A stretch of 64,000 nucleotides of DNA from Symsagittifera roscoffensis (lineage: Eukaryota; Xenacoelomorpha; Acoela; Convolutidae). The stretch is taken from assembly GCF_963678635.1 (NCBI RefSeq), contig NC_087062.1, positions 84,342,012 through 84,406,011 of the forward strand. The letters run 5' to 3'. Below the pieces are notes generated by a model. The model had not been told where the DNA came from, searched no databases, and saw only the letters and a program-made list of their open reading frames with translations. The translations under genes and the position numbers were made by a program. Shown one piece after another: positions 12,302 to 24,436 of the stretch (position 1 is the stretch's first letter; each line of letters starts with the position of its first letter).

Positions 12302-12712
12302 TGAGTTTGGACCCAGGTTTAACTCATAGAGTAATTTCGGATAGGGTACACCGTCTGCTCGTCACGCTATCTTATTTTCGGCCGGATAGATTCGTGCAAA
12401 TTCTTAGTCTAATACCGATCCTAATCTTACTCTTATATCAACTAGTCTCAGGGTGTTTAACTAGTCTCTGCTAGGCTCAATAGATCTAGAGTATACTGGC
12501 TTTATTGCGATTGCTAGAAGGTTTCTTGGAGAGGTAACTAATTTCTAAGTTGAATTCAAATCTCTCTGGTGCTGAAATTACAAATAATTTCAGCACTTAC
12601 AAATAAGTGGGTTGTTAATTAGATGGATAATGATTGGTTAATTTTAAATATTTTATACTGATAAAATATCTAATTTATAGCCAATAATAAATTGTAGTTC
12701 AACCTGGTTCCA
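12302..12712 (-). repeat. 3' LTR of copy 1
   Basis: It aligns end to end with 31289-31699. On the element strand it starts TGGAACCAG and ends CCAAACTCA. It contains a TATAAA (complement at 12674-12679), an AATAAA in CGCAATAAAGCC, and an interrupted palindrome (12569-12596). The adjacent internal sequence has only a short purine-rich GGATGGG, so the polypurine tract is weak. Confidence 0.9.
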
Positions 12713-14457
12713 CCCATCCGGGGTTTACAGAGTTTTGAATCTTTTATCTTCTATCTAAAATGAAGGATGGATGATGGTCGTTGATATTTGGCGAGCATCA
12801 TTTCTTGTTTCGTTCTTGGAGAAGAAAGCTCCAGGAAGCTCCAGGAAGCTGGAGTCGTCGATTGGGACTTGTTAGTTGTTTGTTCAACGATGATTGCGAC
12901 CGCCGGTGAAATCAATCTGATTTCAAAATGGTTTGGCGAGCATCATTTCTTGTTTCGTTCTTGGAGAAGAAAGCTCCAGGAAGCTCCAGGAAGCTGGAGT
13001 CGTCGATTGGGACTTGTTAGTTGTTTGTTCAACGATGATTGCGACCGCCGGTGAAATCAATCTGATTTCAAAATGGTTTGCTATGATTGCTTGTTCTGCT
13101 TGGGTGGAGAACTGATCGAGTATCACTCTTGTCTGGGAATGGCGTGAAGATCGTGTTTGGAGGGAATGCCTTGTAACTCGGATCTGTACGTATACTTGAA
13201 CATCGAGGTGGTCATTGGTCTGATTCAATGAAATCCTTTTCTGCGATGTCAAGCCGTACTCTAAATCCGTGATTGTGGGCGGCATGTCGGTTGTGTTTAG
13301 CCATTCTGTAGGTTGAGTGTGATGGGGTCATCTAGTCTTTAGATGCTCGTCTTTGCGGTTGTTTGTGATCTATGTACTGCATGTTATAATTTATATTTCA
13401 TAAAATTTTGTTACTTCTATTTTTTAGTTATGATTTTGGTTAATTGTTTTCGCAAAAGCGTTTTAGTTTCAATTCAGTTGTTTTTAAGAGTTACTCACCC
13501 TTGAGTAACTCTTGTCAAAAATATGATGTGGTAACAAAGCGTGAATGTAGCACGGTGGGTTAGGCCGGCTATAGAGCTTGCTCAGGACGTCCTCTCTGGT
13601 GGGTTAGGCCAGTAGTGGGAGTATGATTTCATGCCGGTTTTTTAAGGCGTCCTGTTTTGTGCTAACGTTTTTGTTATATTATTTCTAGTTTTCCTTTTGT
13701 TACTTTGGTTGTGTCCTTTTCTCAAAAATCAATTTGTTTTTTGTTTGGAATTGTCTTGCGACTTTTTGGTTTTTTATTATTTCTTTTTTAGACTTGGTAA
13801 TAGACTTCACAAGAATAAATTATCCAGTTTTTAAGCTGGTTTAATCCGGTTTGGGTACCGTAGGTGTTCTTTTCTTTGTCATGCTATTAGTTTGTGGTTT
13901 ATGGTGTTTGGTTAGCTGCTTTGGTTAGTTTGGTTATTATATAATTCCATTCCAACCGGGTTAAAGGAAAATTGGAAACTTGTTATCGCTTGTTTAAGTT
14001 GTTGTTAGTAAAAACTTAAAACTTAATTTCATTATTTTAAACAATTCTTCGTGGGCGAGTTGTGCAATTGTGGATGGAATTCTTGTGCGAATGAACAGAA
14101 GATATATAAAAGGTTAGTACTGCATTTCTTTGTATAAATTTACTTTTTAAGATTAAATTTTACTGCTTTGTGGGGGTTGAAAATTATAAATTGATTATCA
14201 TCGTATTGAATATTACTACATTTGGAGAAACAATTTATAGATGAATTTAATGCTTTCGAATTGAATTTTACTGTATCATTCAGTGCTATAGGCTTAATGG
14301 AGTTTATTATGAAAAAGGAGTATTATTCTTTTTTGTTTTTTCTTCTTGTTGTAGGTGATCATGGTGTGAAGACTAAAGAAAATGTATACTAACAATAAAG
14401 AATGGATAGTTTTTATTTTAAATTAGTTAGTGTTAAAATAATAAATTCATACTTACC
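12713..14457 (-). other. 3' untranslated region of copy 1, with a 2 x 145-bp tandem duplication
   Basis: No frame here looks protein-like. 12791-12935 is repeated almost exactly at 12936-13079; the unit begins GCGAGCATCATTTCTTG. Because 145 is not a multiple of three, the overlapping ORFs on both strands are by-products. A GGTGGGTTAGGCC motif occurs twice near 13555-13608. Confidence 0.65.
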
Positions 14458-16024
14458 TTAGTCGTCGGGGAAAAAGCCGTGAGGGAAAACATCGTGAATA
14501 GCGTCTGATGTAGTTAGTAATTTTGCTAGTATGCGTATGATATTTTTAATTTGGAGCAGTGGCCAAAGCAATTGAAGTGCTTTAATGGTTTTTAGTTCTT
14601 CGGCGCCTACTGCAAATTCATGAGGTGTGTTCTGGATTAGATTATAAATTTTATGATTGTATTTAGTGTTGTGGATGAATTCGAAAATGGGTACTTCTAT
14701 AGGTTGAATATATTCATGCGGGACTATTAGGGGACGGGAATCTTCGTCGTTGAAAGTCTTGGTGAGGGGACAAAATATATACATCTGGCTGATTGGGTCA
14801 TAATTTCGGAGGATGCCTTGAAGGTTAGTATTTTTAATACAAAATGTGAATTTTGGGGAAAATGGCGATGTGTATTTAACACTGATAAACTGAAATCTGT
14901 GGTGGGCTTGTCGTGATGGTGTGTGTAAATGAAAATGATTCTGGATAAATCGATAAAAAGTGTAGGTGCGTGTTTCTTTAGTTCGTAACATGAATTCGTG
15001 TGAACAGTGCAAATCACGTTCTTTTGGTGTGAGAAAATGAAAGGTTAGCTCGGGGTGCAGTGAATGTTTTTAGTAAGTTTTTATATCCTACGTATGTAAA
15101 TTGTCGGGGTGTGAGTGACGTGGTTAATCTGAATAATTCGTCCTTGTTTCTCTCAATATCTTTTGTGGTGTTATAGAGTGGTAGCGTAAGGGGGTTAGTA
15201 AAATTATAATAAGCTGTCCAATGAAGTGTGGGTATTAATACTTGTTCATCTACAAAGTGACGTGGTTCAGGGTTAGGGTCGGATTGGTTTAGTGTATATT
15301 GGGGAAATAAAGGTAGGGATATTTGAAGATAATTCGTAGTATTGGTGTGGTCTGGATGGTTTATATTTGCTCGGGTGGTTCCGGGTTTGGATGGAAACGG
15401 GTAATTTGGGAATTTTCGTTTAAAGGTTCTATAAGCTCGGTTAGTACTAGTGGATGTTTCTTTTGATGTGGATGATTGAGCGAGTGATGGAGTATTATCT
15501 GAAATTGGTGTAGGTGTTGGTGGATTTGATGATGTGATCGTTGATGATAGTTGGTGAATAGTGAGAGCGTGGGGAGATAGTAAATGTTGTTGTAATGTTA
15601 TAAAATTACCTAATTCATTAGAAATTTGAAAATTATCTGGGGAATTGTTGATGGATCGTTCGTGATGAAATGGGGAGAAAGTTGGGGTCACTTGAGAAGG
15701 AGTGTAAGGAGATGTACATTGGTTTTGAGGTTGAATAGGTTGAAAAGGGGGTTTTGAGAAGGTTGAGGAGGTGGTCTGGGTGTGTGCAGAAGGGGATGTC
15801 GGAGTCTCAAATTTATCGGGAGTTTCTACATCGGAGTTATTAAATTGTGATATTGTTTGAAAAACTGTGATATCTGAATTAGTATCAGAATTCATGCCTG
15901 ATGATGTATTAGTTCGTGGTGAATCAGGTGGCGGGAAAGCAAAAAGTGGGATAATATGGATGGGATTTTGGAGGTTGGCAGGGTGGGAGTTTGATCGGTG
16001 GAGTGATCCAATTTGTCTACTCAT
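14458..16024 (-). pseudogene. Unknown accessory ORF downstream of env
   Basis: Two abutting frames (16024-15014, 336 codons; 15012-14458, 184 codons) probably formed one protein of about 520 residues split by a frameshift near 15013. The first half is rich in Pro, Ser, Thr, Gln and Asn with little predicted structure. The second half is more ordered, with aromatic and Ile/Leu-rich segments and a hydrophobic stretch (ALQLLWPLLQIKNIIRILAKLL). The start ATG at 16024 overlaps the stop of the env-end frame as ATGA (16021-16024). I recognise no family. A position after env suggests an accessory structural or regulatory protein, but that is inference. Confidence 0.5.
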
Positions 16025-18655
16025 CGTGGGCGGAAAAAATGATTATTTTGAGACTGAAAAGTGGTGGTATGGGACTGTTCAATAATTTGTTCATATATAT
16101 CGTCATTTTGGAGGTGTTGTGTCACTATATGTTGAATGGGGCTTTGTAAGGGACTTGGTCTTAAGTTTGGGGGGTTTGTGATTGCTAAGTTCCTAAAATT
16201 TCGTGAGACTAATGATAATGGATGGAGATTTGGCAAGTGTGATGCTGTAGGTAATGCGTTTGTATTATTGTTTGATTTGTCGTATGTGTTCGGGTTTGAT
16301 GATGGTTTTGTATTGTATTCTTTGATTTGTGCGTCTAAGCGGATTTTATTTATTGATGATGAAAATATTCCAAAAAATCCTGCAAATAAGATGCGTGCTA
16401 CGCTTGCTTGTCGGTTTACTTGTGTGTGTTTTGCACATGTATTATAGATTCCTTTTAGTAATGAGAAAAAAAATCCTATAGAGTTAAACATAGCGTATAA
16501 GATAGTCAATCTTTCTAAGATGTAATATTGCCATCCTAGAAAGGCAAGGATTTCGTTTTTTAAGGTTTAAAACTAAAAATGTTTATTGGTGAGATATCTT
16601 GTGGTCTATATTTTTCACCGTTTAAATATGTGTAATCTTTAATATCTTTAAAATATCCGCTGTAGTCTTATGTATAGATGTCTGAAAATCCTGCGGTTTC
16701 TGCAAGTTTTCCTAAATTTTGATCTATCGATTGTCGCTGTGTGGTGTCCATTTGTGTTAGTAGTTCCTGAAATTGTTGTGTACGAATGTGATGTTGTATA
16801 TCTGATTTAGAGTAGATTCCTATTGATTGTAGATCAATATTAGGATTTCGAGCAATAGTTCGAAAACTTTCAGGGGAAAACTTTTTTAATGGTTGCATTA
16901 ATGTTGGGTATGGTGTTTGCAGGTAGTGTTTTTCTTCGTCGTGATTTAATTGTACAACGTTGTGGCTGTTTTCTGATCCACATGGGACTGCGGTATCCCA
17001 AAAATATGTTCGTGTTGAAAGTGTATCAACAAAATGAACATTACTGTTATAGAATATTGGGATTCGTTTGTAACAACGTTTATCTTCAAAAACATATAAT
17101 GGTGATACTTTTTTGGTGCAAGTATAAAAACATAATATGTTTCCTTCATAGTCAAGGAAGTTTGATCTATTTCCGGATAACAATTATCCTGCGTAGGGTA
17201 TTTTTAGAACTGCTAGTGCGAGTGATTGTAGAATCTGAGTTCTTTCTAATTCACATAATTGATGCAGTGTTTCTAATTCTGAAAGTGACGTTTCTTGAAA
17301 AACAAATGTGTAATTATTTCATATCTAAGTGGATGTCATAGTGTCTTGCGCCAAAATATGTTTTATTCATTAATGATAATTCTTGTAATCTTGTGCTTTT
17401 AGTGTCTCGTGGTTTTATTTTTCCACCAGGATTTCCTGTTTTTTTTAGGAGGTTTACTGGGATGTAAGATGTTCCTTCATTGAGAGGGTGGTGTGTTATA
17501 TGAGGGGTGTATCTTACTTTTCCAGTGGTCATATCGAAATCGTCGTCGTATTTGACAAGTATTTGGAAATATTGTGTTTTGTGGAGGGGATTTTGATATT
17601 TACATGCAAATTCTGTTTCGTGGTAGATTTGAATACGTGTTAATTTATTTTCTATATTGTGAATGTTCATAAATTTAACATTGCGGCTTCTTATTTGACT
17701 TGGGTTGACATTGTCAAATGGGATGGATTCAATGAAATATTTTTCATGGAATTTTGTCATTCGAGCGTGGATTTTTGCTACTTGAAATGTTGTACAAGTG
17801 TCTTCGGGAAACCAAACGATTGTTGCTTGTGTTCTTGTCGTGGGGTCACAATAGCCTGGGTCATTTTTGCAAGGTAGTCTGGTGCCTTGATAAGTTATTG
17901 TGTTATCTTTTAAATCTCGTGTGAGTTGTATTTTTTCGAGTTGTATTTTCCAGTCAAAAAACATTATTTCTTGGTATCCTTTATTTTTTGTATCTGCTTT
18001 GCGGTTTGAAGGATTATTTATTCCAATATGTGGTATCTAGTTTTTGTCGTGAATATCATAAGTTAGTCGTCCGTGTGCGCCGCTGTATGGATATTTTTCG
18101 TCTAGTTTAATATGTCCTTGATATCTTTCAAGTTCTGCTTGATGTACAGAGTCTGCGAAGACTTGAAAAGTTACTATTTTTCTGTTCGATTTTTTGTTCT
18201 TTGTCAAGTTTAATCTGAGTAGTTCGTTTTTACAATCTTCGGGGCTTAGATGTAAAAGTCTTTCTATATTACTTTGGCAGAACAATTCGTGATCAAGTCG
18301 GTTTTTATTTCCATTTGAAACTTGTGCATAATGTACTTCCTTTTCGGAAAATGTTGCTGTAAACTTATAGCCTGTAAGTGTTGTTGCTCGGGCTTTTGAG
18401 TATAATGTTGCGACCATGTTTGTTGTTTCTATAGCTTGTGGTTCTGATTAGTATTGTGTTACTTGGTTTATTGCATATTTATGTAGCGTTTTTTGTTCAT
18501 TTTCCTCACAATCGTAGTGTGTTACTATCAAATCATGAGGTCCTGTGCGGGGAGATGGATTTGTGTTTTATTCGGAAAAAATTAGAAAAAGGATGCGTTG
18601 AAATGTTAATATTTTTAAATTATACATGTGTATGATAATCCTGAATATGGGTTAT
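16021..18655 (-). pseudogene. env: Env-like membrane glycoprotein gene, broken into several frames
   Basis: Conserved-looking segments occur in order: 18417-18037, 17964-17314, 17183-16668 and about 16580-16021, separated by stops or frameshifts. The middle part has paired cysteines (CKNDPGYCDPTTRTQATIVW, then EDTCTTF). The next segment has CELERTQILQSLALA before an AGYLLSGNRSNFLD motif, CFYTCTKK, CYKRIPIFY and an FVDTLSTRTYFW block. The C-terminal frame supplies hydrophobic segments (AMFNSIGFFFSLLKG; ILFAGFFGIFSS), as expected of a membrane anchor and tail. This pattern resembles glycoproteins that invertebrate LTR elements share with chuvirus-like (class III) viruses. That assignment is from motif memory only. 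As assembled it cannot make a full protein. Confidence 0.5.
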
Positions 18656-19871
18656 AAAAAGTGATACATCCAATTGTGTTTTTCATATATCTGTCGTATT
18701 TATATATGACTTCAGTCGTTTTAAATGGGGGAGGTAATGATTGAGCTGTTATATTTGGTGGACTTAGGGGAAAAGGGTGTTGAAAAAAATTATAAAGTCT
18801 GACTGTGATTTCAAATTTTTATTGGAGACTATTTTGTTGAAGTATTTGAATATTTTGTTCTTGAATATCTTTGTGAATATCTTGTCTGTACTGTAATCTA
18901 TTTAATGCCCAATTGTGGAGTCGGCTACTTTCTTGATGTTTTTCAAATAGTGGGGGAGGTGCTACGAAAGTATTCCAATCTAATCGTAGGGGGGTATTTG
19001 TCGATGATTGTTCTTGGTATCTGGCGTCAAGATTGGTGGGGAAGTTTAGGGGGGAAAGTTTTGGTGAAATTTGACTTAAAAATGGTGTTGATGGAAGTGA
19101 AAGTGTTTCTGGTAGAGATGATAATGTTGTGTCAGAAGAAATATCTACTGATTCATTCACTAAATTTGGTTCACTTTGAGTATAAGAGTGTGTTGCCCAA
19201 TATGGTGGTCTTTCGGTGGTGCCTGGGGGGTTGAAAGGATTTTCTCGAATTTGTTCTGATGTTGGAGTTGAACCTAAATAATCTGATGGGATATTTGAGT
19301 TGAGATGCTTAGATGTGAAGAAAATGTGGGAGTTTCTGGTAGTGTACTACTTGAAAGTTCTGAGGTAGTTTTTTTCGGCGATTGGGGTATGTTAAAATGA
19401 ACTCTGGGGGTTTGAAAATTTCTATTTCTTCTTGGGTGTATGATTTGTCTATTTATTTCAAGTGTGTTTTGATTTTGGCTTATATGTCTTACTCGATTAA
19501 GATCTTGTTGTATGGTGGGGTATAAAATATATGTTGGTTCAAGTAAAGGTGCTTGGCGATGAACTGGTTCTAAGGTTTCAGATAATCGTGCGTGTCGTTC
19601 TTCAAAAGTGTATGGATTGTCTTGAAAAGAAATTCGTGTTGATGGTGGGGGATTGTTGGTAGTCGTAGGTGTTATTGGACTTTCTTGGGATGTTGTTGGT
19701 GGGGGCTGGTTTGGTGGTTGTTGAGTAGCAATTTTGAAAAGGTATTTGAGTGTTTAATTCTTATTGGGAAAATTTATGTTTATTATAATATTCTTCAATA
19801 AAAAGTATCAAAAGAATAGTGGCTAAGGCGAATGTGACAATTGCATTTTTTATACATTTGCACATTGTCAT
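18656..19871 (-). pseudogene. Pro/Ser/Thr-rich ORF with N-terminal hydrophobic segment, upstream of env
   Basis: A short frame starts at ATG 19869-19871 and encodes a probable signal or transmembrane segment (KNAIVTFALATILLILFI). A shifted frame continues as a proline-rich stretch (NQPPPTTSQESPITPTT). The frame 19160-18819 (113 codons) is Ser/Pro/Leu-rich and ends in a Gln-rich amphipathic stretch; open sequence continues past its stop to about 18650. It could be the N-terminal part of Env or a separate membrane protein. No family recognised. Confidence 0.4.
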
Positions 19872-20959
19872 GATTAGGGATATTTAAAATGTTAGAAAAA
19901 TTATGAATAAAAGAAAAATATCTTTTCGACTAAAAAGGTTTCGTATCATTTAAATAGATTTTCTGTTTTTGTACTTGTAGATGGGGTCAAGGATTTGGGA
20001 AAGTTGGAGATATATTTCAAATAGGGATTAGAAGATTAAAAAAAGATTGCAAATAATTATAGAAAGGATTATTAGAGATTCAAAAGTTTCAATGAAAAAG
20101 AATAGCAAAAGTTTAAAAAGAGTGAAAAATTTTGTGGAGAGGCTTAGAAGTTTTTGTTTTATGTGATCAACTGTTTTGGAAAAAGCATCTAAAAAATGAT
20201 TTGTTTCGTCGAATATTTTTTAAAGTTTTGAGGCGAACTTCAAGTGTGGTCGGATTATTTTTTGATTTTTTGACGGTTGAGTTTTGTCAAAAATTGTTGA
20301 GGGTGTATTTTTATGGTATTCGAGAGGTCTTCATAGTTTTGTTTTTATTTGTTGAGTAAGTGGGGTATCTTTGAAATATTTGTACATTAGGCCAAATGAT
20401 CATGGGTCTTTTTTACTTTAGGCTAATTTGCCCTTTTTGGTTGAGGCACTTTTGAGGTCTGAGTTGGGAAAATATTGTTGATTTTTGCATAACCTGATAG
20501 GGCAGGGTTGTAATATTGAAGTAGTGTTTTTTTTAGTTGTCAAGTTTTAGCAAGTTGCTTATTTTTGACCTGGAGATTGTAAAATTATAGTTATAGATAT
20601 GCCTGGAGGTTAATATTTGTCGGCTAATGGGTTTGTGTTAGAGATATAAAGGTGGCAATTTGAATGATTTCTGTTGGCTGAATTTGAACTAGAATTGATC
20701 GAGGTTGTTTTCAGCATGTTTTTACAGAAATCTGAAATTTTAAAACGGTTAAAAAGAATGTTTACGGTAATCTAAATTTAAGTTGTTTTTGAAATTCAAC
20801 TTTCTTTAATATTTTAGACTGTGGGATGAATATCTTATAGTTTTTTCGTGGTTAACTTCTAAGACGTGATAATTCTCTATGTTCGGATTTTTTGTTGTTG
20901 ATCCTGTGCTAAGATTTTTTCTGTCATTTTTCTATTTTTTCTTTCTTTTTGAGATTTTT
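19872..20959 (-). other. Non-coding spacer between integrase and the env region
   Basis: All minus-strand frames are closed by frequent stops. A purine-rich tract lies at about 20930-20960. A spliced env-type mRNA could use an acceptor near the 3' end of this spacer, but none was identified with confidence. Confidence 0.45.
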
Positions 20960-22290
20960 TTTAGTTCTGGTGTGTTTGATATTTGAGAGTTTGCGTTTTG
21001 CTGTTGTATTGTTTTTTGATTTTTATTGGTATTTTGTTTTGATTTTGTTCCGTTTGTGGATTGTTTTGAACGATGTGTAAGAAGGAATATAATTGAGTTA
21101 ACTCGCGGAGTGCGTATTCTTTTGGATAATGAGGTATTAGGTTGTTACGGTGTTAAACGATTTCTTTTTTGTTGGCGTCAGTAAGTTTGTATGTTACTTC
21201 AGTAGGTTTATCTATTGTTTGGTACGGTCCTTTTTGAAGTGGTTGTAGTTTTTTGGATATTCCTTTTTGTGTATTGAAATTGGGTATTAAAACAAATGTT
21301 CCAATTTATAAATCGGTGGCTGGCATGAATTTCGTTGTTTAGATTTTGCCTTGGTAACAATTTCTGTGTTACTTTTTGGTATATTTCATTATGTTTTTTG
21401 TCTCTATTTAAAATCCATTCGGTATGTGTACCGGAAGCTAATTTTAAATTTTGTGGATGATGAAAGTGGTCTTCATCAAGTGTATGTAATGGTAGATTAT
21501 AACAAATTGAATCTTTATTTGGTTGACAATATCCTTGTGTATTTTTATGGGTATTTGCTGTGAACATAATTCGTTTTCGTGGCTTTTGATTAAAAACCAT
21601 TTCGTACGGTGACAATCCTAGGGTTGTTGTGATTTGTGAATTACAAGATAAGGGGAATAATTTTATATCTGCTGACCATTCAGTGTATCGTGTTTCATTT
21701 CCAATTATGATACATCGAAGATATTCTTGTAGTGAACGGTTCATACCTTCAATTAATCCATTTGTCCATGGTGCATGAGATGTACGTGGTTTATGTTTGA
21801 TGTTATATAAGTGGCATAATGTTATGATTTCTTTATTTATAAATTCTGTGCCATTATCTGTAACTAGTATTTCGGGTAGTCCGAATTTAGCTATCCAATG
21901 TTCGTAAATTGTTGTGTATGCGTAATAAGCATTACAATGTGGTACTGGGTCGAGTGCTACGTAGTGCGTAAATGCATCAAAGATGACCATAATATAAGAA
22001 TTTCCTTCGGAGGATGGTGAAATTGGTCCTTTTGTGTCAAATGAATTTCTATGATTGAAATATAGACTTTGTCCTTTAAAGTCTTGTTTTGGTGCAATTT
22101 TTTTTTATTTGGATAAGGTTTATTTAATTGACATATTAAGCAATCGTTGCATAATACTTTAATCCAAAATGGTGCATTTGGGAAGTAATCATTTTGGGTA
22201 AAATTTGAATATGTCTTTTCTGATCCTGAGTGTCCTTTTGTATTCTGGGTGTGTGATATGTTGAATGCTATCAACATCATACTGAGGGGA
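20960..22290 (-). pseudogene. int: Integrase of copy 1 (zinc-binding, catalytic and GPY/F regions), frameshifted
   Basis: 22280-21957 has the HHCC-type zinc region (GHSGSEKTYSNF, then CNDCLICQ). The first catalytic Asp is in a shifted frame (SFDTKGP, about 22040). 21990-21208 holds the second Asp (TDNGTEF) and the Glu (NGLIEGMNR), the DDE triad. After another shift, GPYQTIDKPTEVTYKL and HRNNLIPHYPKE (about 21235-21080) form a GPY/F-like C-terminal domain with one in-frame stop. Catalytic residues remain, but the frame is broken at least twice. Confidence 0.8.
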
Positions 22291-22945
22291 AGACAGGGTA
22301 TTTTAAAATTGGGTGTTTAATATTCTAAAAGCTCTGTGTTTTCATTTATAGAAGTATTATTGGTTTTTCTTAAGTATCGAAGGAGTGTTTTGTTTCCTAA
22401 TATCGTTGCATCCGCTTTTGCTGGCTTTGTTTTATATTTGTGCCATGATTTGAGTTGTCTAATAACAAGGTCAAAATTTTGGTAATAATTGTAGTGTAAT
22501 TGTCTCTGTTGGTGGTAAAAAAAATTTTTCGACTTCTATTTTTGATAGGGGAATTGTGTCAAGTGGGTCGTGAAGGTTAAAAACTTGATTTACTGTGTAT
22601 TTTAAATCAGTTGTCGGTGGTCCTGATAAAACTATAATGTCAGTTAGATTTTCTTTTTCTATTAATGGGAAGGGCTTTTTTTCGTGTGGCTGTTGCTTTA
22701 TTGTTTTTGTTGGGTAATAATTTTTATCCAATGTGAATATGGAATTGGTTTAAATGTGGATGTTCCTAATAAATCGACTTCATAGTGATTGTTTTGACAA
22801 TCTAAATAAAATGGGAAATGTTGTAAATTGTTTATTGGTAATTGATCTATTTCGGTTTTTACTGCATATTTACATTCTAATCGTGGTAATATTTTGTTTT
22901 TTTTGCAAGATAGAATTTAATATTTTGTGGTATTTCAACTGTATT
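22291..22945 (-). pseudogene. Linker between RNase H and integrase, copy 1
   Basis: This matches the linker in copy 2 (roughly residues 500-700 of the 984-residue pol frame), with several shifts and stops. The frame 22731-22471 is one open fragment (NQVFNLHDPLDTIPLSKIEV). No catalytic motif of its own. Confidence 0.6.
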
Positions 22946-23308
22946 TCAACTGTACTCAGGTGGTGTATTTCTACTTAGTGTATCTGGTAATGCAAGATTT
23001 TTTCCTGCTGTCCAAACTATATGTAAGTTTAGGAATTTCATTAGAATTAATTGAAATCTGTAAACTCGATGGTTTGGATTTGATTTTTGTGTAAAAAGAA
23101 ATATAATTGGTTTGTGATCCGTAAAAAGAACTGTTCGATGTTTTGAATCAAGAATCAGAAATTCATATTCTGTAAGTGTGTATTTTATAGCTGTGCATTC
23201 TCTCATAAGAGTAGAGAGTCGTAATATCTTTAGTTTGTGATTGCATGAAAACATCGTCGAAGTGATTGCATTTTTCTTGAGTATAAGTGGTCTAAAACTT
23301 TTACTCAT
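22946..23308 (-). pseudogene. RNase H fragment joined to the RT end by an internal deletion
   Basis: The frame starts in the RT palm (MSKSFRPLILKKNAIT) and jumps near 23230 straight into the second half of RNase H (LSTLMRECTAIKYTL, LFTDHKPIIFLF). Compared with copy 2, the RT thumb, connection and first half of RNase H, including the first catalytic Asp of MCDASNFG, are missing. The DTLSRNTPPE tail is present. No active RNase H can come from this segment. Confidence 0.75.
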
Positions 23309-23985
23309 AAAAGCTTAAAAAGCTGCTGGTCCTATGGATATTCCATAGAATAATCTGTTGAATTCGTATTGTTGATTTCCAATAACGAATTGTGTTAACC
23401 GTCGTGATTGTTCATCTAATGGCATTTGATTATATGCACTATTCATGTCTGCGATTGTGAAATATTTACCATTTATTTTTGTTAGAATTACCTGAATTGG
23501 TTCTATGGGCCAATTACATTTAGACTCGTCAATTAGGGAATTGAGATATCTAGCGACTAGAATAATTTTTAGTAATTCTCCTTTAGCTAGGATGATAACC
23601 TGGTTGATAAAGGTGTTAGCTTTTGGTTGTTCTTCTTTATTTACTGGAGATATAATTTCATATTGTTCTAAAATGTCAAGTAATCTGTTTACTTTATCAT
23701 GTAAGTGTATTGGTACTTTGCTTGCTCTTTGTTTTTTAAAAATTGCGTCAGGTTTTAAAGGTAAATGTAGTGGTGAACTAATTTTTCCGACATCGCATTT
23801 TGATGTTGCATAAACTGTTGGAAATTTCAATAACATTTTGTCAAATTTGTCGAATTCGTTTTGTGTTATTTGAGAATGTTGAAATTTAAATTTTGTTAGA
23901 AATTTTTGTTGTTCTTCTGTATATTGTGATATTTTAAATGTTGGTTTAAAATATGGTGTTTTTGTGAAATAATCTGTGTTTGTCT
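23230..23985 (-). pseudogene. Reverse transcriptase segment, second duplicate
   Basis: Encodes RT fingers and palm (KVPIHLHDKVNRLLDILEQY, LNSLIDESKCNWPIEP, FTIADMNSAYNQMPL, FYGISIGPAAF). It is nearly identical to 24437-25193, offset 1209 bp. Both duplicates share a TAA where copy 2 has Ser (after GPAAF) and both have lost bases in the YLDD catalytic box, which shifts the frame. The shared lesions mean the duplication happened after, or was copied from, an already defective template. Confidence 0.85.
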
Positions 23986-24436
23986 TTTCATCGTTTTTTA
24001 TGTTATTTATGGTTAATTCTTCGTTAAGAATTGTGGATTGGCAAATATCTAATAATTGGAGTATATTATTTACGCGGTATGCTTTTTCATGTATGGGTGA
24101 GATTGTAGCGTTTGTTTTGCAATATCCTAAAAGTCCTAAGGGTAATGTTACTTGATACGGTGTATTGTCTTAAGTTTAATTGCATTTTGTATACATATTT
24201 ACTAAGGAAATTTAACATTCCAAGGAATTGTTGGATTTTCTTTTTATTTGTGGGTAGTTGAAGTTGTTTTTGAATTGCATCTGTGCGTAATTTTAATGGA
24301 GTTATAGTGTTTCTTTCAATAATGTGTCCAAGAAACTTTAAGCGAGTGAGAAAAAATTGTGATTTGTCTGAGGCTGCTTTCATATTTTCATTTTTGAGTA
24401 TTTTTTGATACTGTTCTTAAATTATAAACATTTCAT
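23986..24436 (-). pseudogene. Junction segment: RT thumb followed by a second protease C-terminus
   Basis: 24383-24180 encodes the RT region after the catalytic box (FFLTRLKFLGHIIERNTITP, IQQFLGMLNFLSKYVYKMQL). Near 24175 it switches abruptly to protease C-terminal sequence (YCKTNATISPIHEKAYRVNN) leading into the second RT copy. That protease piece is closer to copy 2 (ISPIHEKAYRVNN) than to the protease at 25217-25822 (TLHTNQVAYRVNN), which points to a chimera of two element variants. Confidence 0.75.

Noticed and set aside
12788-13285. ORFs on both strands in the 3' UTR of the LTR element
   Set aside because: They come from a 145-bp tandem duplication, not a multiple of three, and mirror each other on the two strands.
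16136-16447. Plus-strand ORFs across the env and accessory region (also 16889-17341, 18905-19234)
   Set aside because: They are antisense shadows of the minus-strand retroelement genes and show no domain.
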